From contig WSXV01000002.1 of the NCBI GenBank assembly GCA_009773475.1, forward strand, positions 248,001 through 312,000: 64,000 bases of DNA. Direction: 5' to 3'. Source of the stretch: Desulfobulbaceae bacterium (GTDB lineage: Bacteria; Desulfobacterota; Desulfobulbia; Desulfobulbales; Desulfocapsaceae). The first letter of the stretch is position 1. Each line of letters starts with the position of its first letter. Under the pieces are notes generated by a model. That model was not told the DNA's origin, did not search any database, and saw only the letters and a program-made list of their open reading frames with translations. The position numbers were made by a program, and so were the translations under genes. Below are positions 52,234-60,930 of the stretch, in pieces.

Positions 52234-53391
52234 ATGAAAATGGCAGCCTGCGGGCAGGGACTCAATCAAGATAAGGAGCAGGGGCTGGCCGATGTGGTCG
52301 CCTGTAATTCAGGGATTTGTTTTATTGACGGCACCGAAGGGCGGTTGATCTATCGGGGCTACGATGCCCTCGATCTGGCCCGCAACTCAACATTTGAGGA
52401 GGTTGCCTATCTCCTCTGGTATGGCAGGTTGCCCGGACTGACCGAATTCCAGGCCTTTCTGGACGGTTTTACCGGCGGCATGATGCTGCCGGTGGAAACC
52501 ATTATGATACTGCGGATGTTTCCGCGCGCTGCTTCCTCCATGGAGGTTTTGCGCACTGCCGTTTCCTCCCTTGGGCATTGGGATCCAGACACCGGCAATA
52601 TGCGGCTTGATGCTTCCTTGCGGAAGGCCCAGCGCCTGACGGAACGTATTCCACTGATTATTGCTGCTCATCAGCGCTTAAAAGATGGATTTGAGCCCAT
52701 TGCCCCTATTTCCAATCATGGCATAGCCTATAATTTTCTTTATACCCTGCAGGGGAAAGAGCCTGATGGCGAGATTGTCCGGGCCCTTGACGTTGCCCTT
52801 ATTCTTCATGCCGATCATGAGTTGAACGCCTCAACCTTTGCGGCTCGGGTGACTGCCGCCACCATGTCGGACATCTATTCGGCCATGACCAGTGCCATCG
52901 GTGCCCTGAAAGGGCCCTTGCACGGCGGTGCCAATGCCGATGTGATGGAGATGTTTGAGAGTATCGGAACGGCTGACAAGGCCGAGGCCTGGGTGCTGGA
53001 ACGCCTGGCGAACAAGGGCAAAATCCCGGGATTCGGGCACCGGGTCTATAAGTGCGAAGACCCCCGAGCCGGTATTCTGCGGGAATACGCCGACCAGATT
53101 ACCCGCAAGGTCGGTGATACCAGATACTTCGAGATTGCTCAGGTCGTGGAAAAGACCATGCTGGCTAATTCCAAGGTCTTTCCCAATGTTGATTTCTACT
53201 CCGGAACGCTCTATCGGGCCATGGGCATTCCCACCGAGCTGTTCACTCCCATTTTTGCCATGAGCCGGGCGGTGGGCTGGTCCGCCCATATCCTCGAACA
53301 GTGGCGTAATAACCGTCTGATTCGGCCCAGTGCCAATTACGTCGGACCGTGTCTGCAGGAATTTACCCCCATTGAGACCAGAACCCCTTAG
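52234..53391 (+). CDS. gltA: Citrate synthase
   Basis: Condenses acetyl-CoA and oxaloacetate. 385 residues of the shorter form: IDGTEGRLIYRGYDALDLA near the start, PISNHGIAYNFLYTL, LHADHELNAST (catalytic His) and IPGFGHRVYKCEDPRA (second His), GALKGPLHGGANADVMEM. ATG 52234 has AGGAG 8 bp upstream; ATG 52228 is too close to it. It is a single gene, followed by a hairpin. Confidence 0.95.
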   Translation: MKMAACGQGLNQDKEQGLADVVACNSGICFIDGTEGRLIYRGYDALDLARNSTFEEVAYLLWYGRLPGLTEFQAFLDGFTGGMMLPVETIMILRMFPRAASSMEVLRTAVSSLGHWDPDTGNMRLDASLRKAQRLTERIPLIIAAHQRLKDGFEPIAPISNHGIAYNFLYTLQGKEPDGEIVRALDVALILHADHELNASTFAARVTAATMSDIYSAMTSAIGALKGPLHGGANADVMEMFESIGTADKAEAWVLERLANKGKIPGFGHRVYKCEDPRAGILREYADQITRKVGDTRYFEIAQVVEKTMLANSKVFPNVDFYSGTLYRAMGIPTELFTPIFAMSRAVGWSAHILEQWRNNRLIRPSANYVGPCLQEFTPIETRTP

Positions 53392-53531
53392 GAGCCTTTA
53401 CGAAATAACGTGGTCATTTATATTGATTTCGTTACGGCTCTTTATGCCGCTTCAGTCAACTCATTGGCCATGTTATTTTTTACAGCGGCTTAGGGTGGTG
53501 TGGTCGGTTCCTGTGTCTAAGTGATTCTGTT

Positions 53532-53559
53532 GCCTGCCATGGTTTATGCCATGGCAGGC
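53532..53559 (+). terminator. Perfect 11-bp hairpin between gltA and speB
   Basis: GCCTGCCATGG (53532-53542) pairs with CCATGGCAGGC (53549-53559) around TTTATG. No T-run follows directly. It is either a weak terminator of gltA or a leader element of speB. Confidence 0.5.
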
Positions 53560-53609
53560 GGATTTGGCCGCTGTTTCGTCTTTTCAAATTCACCAGGACG
53601 AGGTGTCCA

Positions 53610-54524
53610 ATGAGTGAAATTCTACTGCATCCCCCCAAACGTCTGTATCGAGCCGCCAGATTCGCCTCTCGCCCACAATCCCATAGCTTAAACATGATTG
53701 GCTTTGGTTTTGACGGTACGGCCTGTTTTCGCAAAGGGACGGCCATCGCTCCGGATGCCATCCGTCTGGTGGCCTCGGATATCGAGAGTTATTCGCCCTA
53801 TCTCGATCTTGATCTGGAGGAGGTCGCGCCCTTTTATGATCTGGGCAACCTCATTGTCCAGCAGAGCGGCGATGCCCATCAGGATTATCTGGCCGCCCAT
53901 GCGCGCATTGAAAGGCTCACGGAATCCCGTGATTTTGCCGCAGACGGGATTCAATTTCTGACCCTCGGCGGGGAGCATTCCATCTCCTACTCCTTTATCG
54001 CCAAATATCTTCAGGCCTATCCCGATCTTGTTCTCCTCCATCTTGACGCCCATGCTGATCTGCGCGAGGAATATCAGGGCTACCATTATTCCCACGCCTC
54101 GATCATCAGAAGGTGCCTGGATCATTTCGGCCCCGGCCATCAACTGTTCCAGTTCGGGATTCGTTCGGGCACCAGGGAGGAATACGCCTGGATGCGGGCA
54201 AACAAGACCCTGGCGCCCAATCTTGATGCCTTTGTCGCCTTTATTGATGGGCTGCCCGCAAGCCGCCCCATTTATCTCACCCTTGACCTCGATTACTTTG
54301 ATCCGGCCTTTATGCCCGGAACCGGGACGCCGGAGCCGGGCGGGCAGGATTTCTTCTCCTTTGTCCGGATTGTCCAGGCCCTACGCAGCAAAAAGATGGT
54401 GGCCGCCGATGTGGTGGAGCTGTCGCCGCCGGTGGATGCCAGTGGCAACAGTGATGTTTTTGCCACCAAGGTGGTCAGGGAGCTGATCCTTGCCTTTCAC
54501 CGGGAGGAGCACCATGAACACTGA
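53610..54524 (+). CDS. speB: Agmatinase
   Basis: Hydrolyses agmatine to putrescine and urea with two manganese ions. 304 residues of the ureohydrolase fold. The metal ligands are H123 (GGEHS), D146, H148 and D150 (LDAHAD), and D226 and D228 (LDLDYFDP). The context with speA, which makes agmatine, supports agmatinase over arginase. The speA start overlaps its 3' end by 11 bases. Confidence 0.93.
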   Translation: MSEILLHPPKRLYRAARFASRPQSHSLNMIGFGFDGTACFRKGTAIAPDAIRLVASDIESYSPYLDLDLEEVAPFYDLGNLIVQQSGDAHQDYLAAHARIERLTESRDFAADGIQFLTLGGEHSISYSFIAKYLQAYPDLVLLHLDAHADLREEYQGYHYSHASIIRRCLDHFGPGHQLFQFGIRSGTREEYAWMRANKTLAPNLDAFVAFIDGLPASRPIYLTLDLDYFDPAFMPGTGTPEPGGQDFFSFVRIVQALRSKKMVAADVVELSPPVDASGNSDVFATKVVRELILAFHREEHHEH

Positions 54525-56427
54525 CCCAGAGGGGATCGCCGAGGAAAATCGCGAGCGTTATCATGTCCGCGATTGGGGCAACGGCTATTTTTCCGTCAAC
54601 AGCAAGGGGCACCTCTGTGTTCTTCCGGAAAAGCGGGAAGATGGGCCTACCATCGATTTTCTTGAGGTGATCGAGGAGATCAAGAACCTGAATATTTCCT
54701 TTCCCACGGTTATCCGTTTTCACGACATTCTCCGTTCCCAGGTGCGTCTTTTGAATACCACTTTCAGGGCGGCGATTGAAGAGTGTGAATATCAGGGCCA
54801 GTTCTTCGGGGTGTACCCAGTGAAGGTCAATCAGATGCGGGAGGTGGTGGAGGAGATCATTGATGCCGGTCAGCCCTTTGATTATGGTCTGGAAGCCGGC
54901 TCCAAGCCGGAACTGCTGGCGGCCCTGGCCCATAATGCGAATCGCAATGCCCTGACCGTGCTCAACGGGTACAAGGATGAGGATTATATCCGGCTGGCTC
55001 TGCTCGGGCGCAGGTTGGGGCGCAAGATCATTATTGTGGTGGAGAGTTTTTCGGAGATTGCCCTCATTATCAGGGTGGCCAAGGAGCTGGGAGTGGAGCC
55101 GATGATCGGCTTTCGGGCCAAGCTGGCCGCCCATGGCAGTGGCCGCTGGGCCGGGGCCAGCGGCGAGAAAGGCAAGTTCGGTTTGAGTTGCGGTGAGCTA
55201 TTGCGGGCAGTGGACCTTCTTAAGGAACATGGGATGGTCCATTGCATTAAACTTCTACACTTCCATGTGGGCAGCCAGATTCCGGACATCCGCTTTATCA
55301 AAGAGGCAATCACCGAGGCGGGCCGCATCTTTGTTGATCTGGTCGCCCTCGGGCTGCCCCTTGAGTATTTTGATGTGGGCGGCGGGCTTGGCATTGATTA
55401 CGACGGCTCCCGGTCCGCCGGCGAGTCTTCACGCAACTATACGCTTGAAGAATATGCCTTTGATATCATTGACGGTCTTCAGATTATCTGCGATCAAGCC
55501 GGCGTTGCCCATCCTCATATTGTCAGTGAGAGCGGCCGGTTTGTAACCGCCCATCATTCCTGCGTGATCACCAATGTGATTGATAACATCCATCAGCTCA
55601 GCGAGGTGCCTTGTCCCGGCCGTGAAGCAGGAGAACATAATCTGCTCTCCGCGATGCGGGCATCGGCCGAGGATCTGAATGAGCGCAACTTTCAGGAAAT
55701 ATTCAACGATGTCCAGCAGTGCAAGGATGACGCCATCAGCGCCTTTCGTTTTGGCGTCATCTCCATTTCCGAGCGGGCCAGGATCGAGACCCTGTACTGG
55801 AGCACCCTGGCTCGGATTCAGAAAATTGTGGAGGAGCAGCCCTTTGTCCCGGAAGAGCTGCAACGACTTGGTGAGCTTCAGGCCAGTCAATACCTCTGCA
55901 ATTTTTCCATCTTTCAGTCGGCGGCCGACAGTTGGGCCATCGGCCAGCTTTTGCCCATCATGCCGGTGATGCGACTGGATGAGCGCCCCGATGTGCGTTG
56001 TTCTCTGGTGGATATTACCTGTGATTCGGATGGGAAGATTGACCGTTTCATTGCCAAGAGAGGGGTTGAAAAAACACTGCTCCTCCATTCTCTCAAAGCC
56101 GATGAGGAGTACTATATCGGGCTGTTTCTCACCGGTGCTTATCAGGATGTGATGGGGGATATGCACAATCTTTTTGGTCGGCTCAACGAGGTGCATATTT
56201 ACGGCGATGATGATGATCCCAATGATTTCTACATTGAAGAGATGATCAAGGGGTCTTCGGCCCAGCAGGTCTTGACCACCATGCAGTATAATCCGGAGAT
56301 CATGGCGAGAACGATCAAGAAGGAGATTGATCAGCAGGTGCATCAGGGCTGGATCCAGCCCCGCGAGGGGGTTCGGCTGGTTGATTTTTATGAAAACTGT
56401 CTGGCGGATTATACCTATTTGAAATAG
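54514..56427 (+). CDS. speA: Biosynthetic arginine decarboxylase
   Basis: Decarboxylates arginine to agmatine using PLP and Mg2+. 637 residues of the fold III family: the PLP lysine K104 in VYPVKVNQ, EAGSKPELL, the HFHVGSQI block, and DVGGGLGIDYDGS. The start at 54514 has GGGAGGAG 4 bp upstream. It works with speB just upstream to give putrescine, precursor of spermidine. No signal peptide, so cytoplasmic. Confidence 0.95.
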   Translation: MNTDPEGIAEENRERYHVRDWGNGYFSVNSKGHLCVLPEKREDGPTIDFLEVIEEIKNLNISFPTVIRFHDILRSQVRLLNTTFRAAIEECEYQGQFFGVYPVKVNQMREVVEEIIDAGQPFDYGLEAGSKPELLAALAHNANRNALTVLNGYKDEDYIRLALLGRRLGRKIIIVVESFSEIALIIRVAKELGVEPMIGFRAKLAAHGSGRWAGASGEKGKFGLSCGELLRAVDLLKEHGMVHCIKLLHFHVGSQIPDIRFIKEAITEAGRIFVDLVALGLPLEYFDVGGGLGIDYDGSRSAGESSRNYTLEEYAFDIIDGLQIICDQAGVAHPHIVSESGRFVTAHHSCVITNVIDNIHQLSEVPCPGREAGEHNLLSAMRASAEDLNERNFQEIFNDVQQCKDDAISAFRFGVISISERARIETLYWSTLARIQKIVEEQPFVPEELQRLGELQASQYLCNFSIFQSAADSWAIGQLLPIMPVMRLDERPDVRCSLVDITCDSDGKIDRFIAKRGVEKTLLLHSLKADEEYYIGLFLTGAYQDVMGDMHNLFGRLNEVHIYGDDDDPNDFYIEEMIKGSSAQQVLTTMQYNPEIMARTIKKEIDQQVHQGWIQPREGVRLVDFYENCLADYTYLK

Positions 56428-56669
56428 TAGCAGGGAGATATCCTGAAGGGAAGCCGTCAGAAAAGGGACTTGTCACCGTTGTGACGCCACTGCGGCAGCC
56501 TGGGATTTTCCACCTCTGTCTTTTGTTTTCTTTTCTACCCCTGTGGAAAAGGACGGAATTGTCTTTTGTCATGCTGTCGGGTAAGTTGTTTTATCGTTTT
56601 TTAATCAGGAGTTTTCGGCATAAATGGCCGGAAAAGAAAGGCCCTATTTCTTTGTAAGGAGAGGAACGC

Positions 56670-58385
56670 ATGTTTAACAATCTCAGTATCAAATGGAAGA
56701 TGCTGCTGCTGGTGCTGGTCGGGCCTTTGTTGATTGCCGGCATCTTTGCCTGGCAGCGGGTGAGCGATATCCGCCAGGGAGCTGAGGAGGCTCTGATTTC
56801 CAAAAGCACCGGCATTGTTCTTATGGCTGAGGCGACACGCGACCGGATGTCTAAAAAATTACAGATGGGGGTGATCAAGCCCTTTGCCGAGCTGGACTCC
56901 TCCCAGATCATGGAGGCGGTGCCGGTGATTATGGCCTTGCAGGTGGCCTCGGACAAGGCCCAGGAGGCTGGCTATACCTTTCGCTCTCCCAAAATGGATC
57001 CCCGTAATCCCGCCAATGCCCCCACCGAGCTGGAAAAGCAGGTACTGGCTGAGATGGAAAGTAAGAAGTTGACAGAGAAGATCGTCATTGAAAAGGATCA
57101 GATTCGCTATTTCAAGCCCATTTATCTGACCGCCGACTGCCTTTATTGTCACGGTGATCCCAAGGGTACAAAAGATGTGACCGGGGGGATCAAAGAGGGA
57201 TGGCGAGTGGGTGAGATGCACGGTGCCTTCGAGATAACCAGCTCTCTGGCCGAGACCAACAAGGCGGTTTCGCGGGCACGATTGAGTGTGCTGGCCTGGG
57301 TTGTGGGGATTCTTGCCCTGGTTTTTCTGGTCTCCTGGCTGCTCCTTCAGAAAAGTGTGATCAAGCCGCTTTCCAAGGCCAATGCCTTTATGGAAAAGGT
57401 CGCAGGCGGTGATCTGACCGGAACGATTGTCGTCGAATCGCGGGATGAAATCGGCCAGATGAGCGAAAATTTGAATCGGATGAGCATGCAGTTGAACACC
57501 GTGATCAAAGATATTGCCCAGTCCGGAGCCACCTTGCTGGATTCGTCATCCCAGCTTGGTGCGGTTTCCGATGATTTTTCCATCAAGAGTGAAGATACCG
57601 CCGGCCGGACCCATTCGGTGGCGGCAGCGGCAGAGGAGATGAGCGCCAATATGGCCACGGTGGCTGCGGCCACCGAGGAGGCCGCTACTAATATCACCCT
57701 GGTGGCATCGGCCACCGAGGAGATGACCTCCAATATCAACGGGATTGTCAAGTCCACCGAAAAGGCGCAGGTTATTACCAGAAATGCGGTGGCTGAGGCC
57801 AAGTCGGCCTCTGAAAAGGTGGATGAGCTGGGTGCTGCGGCGGTGGAGATTGGCAAGGTGACAGAGGCGATCACCGAGATCTCCGAACAGACCAATCTGC
57901 TTGCGCTCAATGCCACCATTGAGGCTGCGCGGGCCGGAGAAGCCGGTAAGGGTTTTGCGGTGGTGGCCAACGAGATAAAGGCGCTTGCCAAGCAGACAGC
58001 GGCAGCCACTGGCGAGATTACCGCCAGGGTTCATTCGATTCAGGGCTCCACTGAGATTACGGTGAAACAGATACAGCAGATCACCCAGGTTATCGGCGAG
58101 GTCAATACCATCGTCATGTCTATTTCCACTGCCGTTGAGGAACAGTCTGCCACTACCATTGAGATTGCCGAGAGTATCAGCCAGGCTTCCATCGGGATTC
58201 AGGAGGTGACTGAAAATGTCTCCCAGGTCTCGGTTATTGCCGGTGACGTGGCCCGCGATATCGCTGAGGTGAACCAGGCCTCTGCTTCTATTTCTGAAGG
58301 GAGTGGCAACGTGAAATCAAAGGCGGATGAATTAAGTCATCTTGCCAAGCAGTTGCAGGAGATGGTCAGCCGTTTTCAGGTGTAG
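56670..58385 (+). CDS. Methyl-accepting chemotaxis protein with haem-type DUF3365 sensor domain
   Basis: 571-residue transducer. TM1 is about 10-28 and the periplasmic domain 30-204 resembles DUF3365/Tll0287 sensors, with one c-type haem site C157-L-Y-C160-H161. TM2 is 205-227, followed by a HAMP domain and the signalling domain with [20 protein letters not shown]. It probably senses redox or a gas and drives taxis or another Che-type output. No che genes are nearby. Function of the haem is inferred from the motif. Confidence 0.88.
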   Translation: MFNNLSIKWKMLLLVLVGPLLIAGIFAWQRVSDIRQGAEEALISKSTGIVLMAEATRDRMSKKLQMGVIKPFAELDSSQIMEAVPVIMALQVASDKAQEAGYTFRSPKMDPRNPANAPTELEKQVLAEMESKKLTEKIVIEKDQIRYFKPIYLTADCLYCHGDPKGTKDVTGGIKEGWRVGEMHGAFEITSSLAETNKAVSRARLSVLAWVVGILALVFLVSWLLLQKSVIKPLSKANAFMEKVAGGDLTGTIVVESRDEIGQMSENLNRMSMQLNTVIKDIAQSGATLLDSSSQLGAVSDDFSIKSEDTAGRTHSVAAAAEEMSANMATVAAATEEAATNITLVASATEEMTSNINGIVKSTEKAQVITRNAVAEAKSASEKVDELGAAAVEIGKVTEAITEISEQTNLLALNATIEAARAGEAGKGFAVVANEIKALAKQTAAATGEITARVHSIQGSTEITVKQIQQITQVIGEVNTIVMSISTAVEEQSATTIEIAESISQASIGIQEVTENVSQVSVIAGDVARDIAEVNQASASISEGSGNVKSKADELSHLAKQLQEMVSRFQV

Positions 58386-58530
58386 TTTTTTGTAAAAGCA
58401 GGCGTAAGGGTGTGGAGTTATTTCCATGGAGGGATATGGAGATAACTCCATCATACGTTTTTGATGAAAGATTTCAAGATGATGTCGGGTGTTTTCGTCT
58501 CTTTTCAAGGTGAACCGGGTGGAATGTAAA

Positions 58531-59892
58531 ATGCTGCTGATCAGGTCGAGTGGATGGTTTTGTCTGTTATTGACAGCGCTGATGCTGACGACCGCCCTTT
58601 CTGCCCAGGCCGGTGAGAAAATCGTTATTGCCCATCGGGCCGCCTCCGGCTATTTGATGGAGCATAATTTGGCCTCGGTGGCCCTGGCTGTGGGGATGGG
58701 CAGTGATTATATCGAGCAGGATCTGGTCATGACCAAAGATGATCAGGTCATCGTTTTGCACGACCCCACCCTTTCCAGAGTAACCAACGTGGCTGAGCTG
58801 TTTCCGGGGAGAAACCGGGCGGACGGGCAGTTTTATGCCCTTGATTTTACCCTGGCCGAGATCAAGCGACTGCGTTTGCTGGAGCCCTATTCCAATAGCG
58901 GCAATGGTGAAGGACGTTTTCCCGATACCAGTCAAAACCTGCAGTTGAGCATCCCGACCTTCAAAGAAGAGCTGGAGCTTATCCGGGGTCTGGAAAAGAC
59001 CATGCGCCGCGATATCGGCATCTATCCCGAGATCAAACAGCCTTGGCTGCACCGCAAGGAAGGCAAGGATATTTCTCTGGCGGTCCTCAAAATTCTGCGC
59101 GAATATGACTATACAACCAGGGATGAAAAGATCTTTGTGCAGTGTTTCGACCCGCTGGAACTCAAGCGCATTCACGATGAGCTCTTTCCCGCCCTGGGGA
59201 TGGATTTGAAACTGACGCAGCTCATTGATGACAATAACGGCAATGAGACCAAAACCCTGGAGTGGGGTGAGTGGGTCAACTACAATTATGACTGGATCTT
59301 GAGCAAGTCCGGCCTGCGCGCCATATCGGCCTACATCTCCGGCATTGGTCTGGATAAGTCGATGCTTGTTGATGGGGCCGGGAATCTTTTGCGCCCAACC
59401 CTGATTGATGATGCCCATCAACTGGGGCTGGTGGTGCATCCCTACACCTTTCGCCGGGAAAAAGAATCGTTGCCTCCTTATGCGGCCAGCTTTGAGGCCT
59501 TGCTGGAGTTTTTTTACTTCAAGGTAGGCGTTGATGGCGTCTTTACTGATTACTGCGGCGATGCCGTCCGATTTCTTCATACCAGGCCGACCGCTCCTGC
59601 CGCCGTTCCCACGGGCGGAGAAATTCTGCCGTCTCAGCCGGTGGTGGATCCTGAATCACCCAAAGAGCCTCAAGTCCCCCAAACATCACCGACAAGTCCG
59701 GCGGCTGCCTCCCAGCCAGGGATGCCTGTTGCTCCGGCGGTCCCAGCCGTCGCGGCACCGCTGCCAACAACCGTTCCCACGCCCCCTGGGTCAGTCGCAC
59801 CCGCCACCCGTCTGCCGATTGTCATAACTGGCCCGGAGCCTGCCGCCAAACCGGCTCCAGTTACCCCGCCCGCTGAAAGTAAGTACCGATAA
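58531..59892 (+). CDS. Secreted glycerophosphodiester phosphodiesterase (GlpQ-like) with Pro-rich tail
   Basis: 454 residues. A signal peptide (about 1-27, ending in SAQAG) leads into a GDPD domain with H35-R36, E62, D64 and H77 (VLHDPTL), the catalytic and calcium-binding set. The last ~90 residues are rich in Pro, Ala, Thr and Val, unusual for GlpQ, and may anchor or space the enzyme. The start at 58531 is preferred over upstream frames. It hydrolyses glycerophosphodiesters in the periplasm. Confidence 0.85.
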   Translation: MLLIRSSGWFCLLLTALMLTTALSAQAGEKIVIAHRAASGYLMEHNLASVALAVGMGSDYIEQDLVMTKDDQVIVLHDPTLSRVTNVAELFPGRNRADGQFYALDFTLAEIKRLRLLEPYSNSGNGEGRFPDTSQNLQLSIPTFKEELELIRGLEKTMRRDIGIYPEIKQPWLHRKEGKDISLAVLKILREYDYTTRDEKIFVQCFDPLELKRIHDELFPALGMDLKLTQLIDDNNGNETKTLEWGEWVNYNYDWILSKSGLRAISAYISGIGLDKSMLVDGAGNLLRPTLIDDAHQLGLVVHPYTFRREKESLPPYAASFEALLEFFYFKVGVDGVFTDYCGDAVRFLHTRPTAPAAVPTGGEILPSQPVVDPESPKEPQVPQTSPTSPAAASQPGMPVAPAVPAVAAPLPTTVPTPPGSVAPATRLPIVITGPEPAAKPAPVTPPAESKYR

Positions 59893-59916
59893 AAGCAGGA
59901 CTCGACGGCAAATATA

Positions 59917-60804
59917 ATGGACGAAATTCTTCCTCCTGTCCCCCTCCCATTACACGTTGGCACGACCGAACTCCACTGGCTGAGCGGCGGTGATTTTCGC
60001 CTCGATGGCGGAACGATGTTTGGACCCGTCCCCAAATCACTCTGGCAGAAGCGCTATCCGGCTGCCATCGATAACACCATTCTCCTTGCCAACGACCCAC
60101 TGCTTATCAGAACTCCGGAATACAACATTCTGGTGGATAGCGGACTTGGCAATAAACTTACCCCAAAGCAGCAGGCCATTTTTGCCTCGACCCAGTGGCG
60201 GCTTCTTTCCCAGTTGGCCTTGTTGGGGCTTAAGCGTGAGGACATTGACGTGGTGATTTTGACCCATGCCGATTTTGATCATGCCGGTGGAGTGGTTATG
60301 CGAGCCGAGCAGGGTGGTGAGGAGGTTACCTTTCCTGCCGCGGTTCATCTGATGCAGGAGGCGGAATGGCAGGATGTGGCCGCGCCCTGCCGTCGTGCAC
60401 AGGAAAGTTACTGGCCCGTTAATTTTAACGCCCTCACCAAAAGCGGCAGGATGCAGCTTGTCCAGGGGGACTATCAGGTCTGCCCGGAGGTGCGGATCTG
60501 TCATACCGGCGGCCATACCCGTGGCCATCAATTGGTAGAGATTTCCTCCGGCGGCGAATGTGCCGTCCATCTTGGCGATCTTTTCCCCACCCATGCCCAT
60601 GTCAATCCCCTCTGGGTCATGGCCTATGATAATTTTCCGCTGGAGGTCATTGCCTGTAAGGAGCAGTACTTCAAACAGTACCGGCAGCGGGACGCCTGGT
60701 TTACCTTCTATCATGACCCTTTGATCAGGGCGTGCAAACTTGGTGATAATGGTAAAATCACGGAGTGCCGGCCACAGCCGGGTTACCCTTCAGCGGATTC
60801 ATAA
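59917..60804 (+). CDS. MBL-fold metallo-hydrolase
   Basis: 295-residue metallo-beta-lactamase-superfamily hydrolase. The metal motif is H117-x-D119-x-D121-H122 (in THADFDHAGG), with later ligands in CHTGGHTRGHQ and HLGDLFPTHAHVN. The second His of the standard motif is Asp, a variant seen in other MBL proteins. The substrate is unknown; lactonase and phosphodiesterase relatives exist. It lies 24 bp after the GlpQ-like gene and may be co-transcribed. Confidence 0.82.
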   Translation: MDEILPPVPLPLHVGTTELHWLSGGDFRLDGGTMFGPVPKSLWQKRYPAAIDNTILLANDPLLIRTPEYNILVDSGLGNKLTPKQQAIFASTQWRLLSQLALLGLKREDIDVVILTHADFDHAGGVVMRAEQGGEEVTFPAAVHLMQEAEWQDVAAPCRRAQESYWPVNFNALTKSGRMQLVQGDYQVCPEVRICHTGGHTRGHQLVEISSGGECAVHLGDLFPTHAHVNPLWVMAYDNFPLEVIACKEQYFKQYRQRDAWFTFYHDPLIRACKLGDNGKITECRPQPGYPSADS

Positions 60805-60930
60805 CTATTTGATTCAATTTATCAATTTAATATTTACCTTGTTGGCTGTACCACCCCCTCCTCCCCTTCCTGTACTGTCTCGTCGCCGCTTGTGTGCTTG
60901 CCCCGTTCCCCTCTTGATTAGAAATGGAAA

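Noticed and set aside
55429..56343. 304-codon open frame on the reverse strand
   Set aside because: Antisense to speA; composition and lack of motifs mark it as a shadow.
58567..59580. 337-codon open frame on the reverse strand
   Set aside because: Antisense to the GlpQ-like gene, whose catalytic residues are intact.
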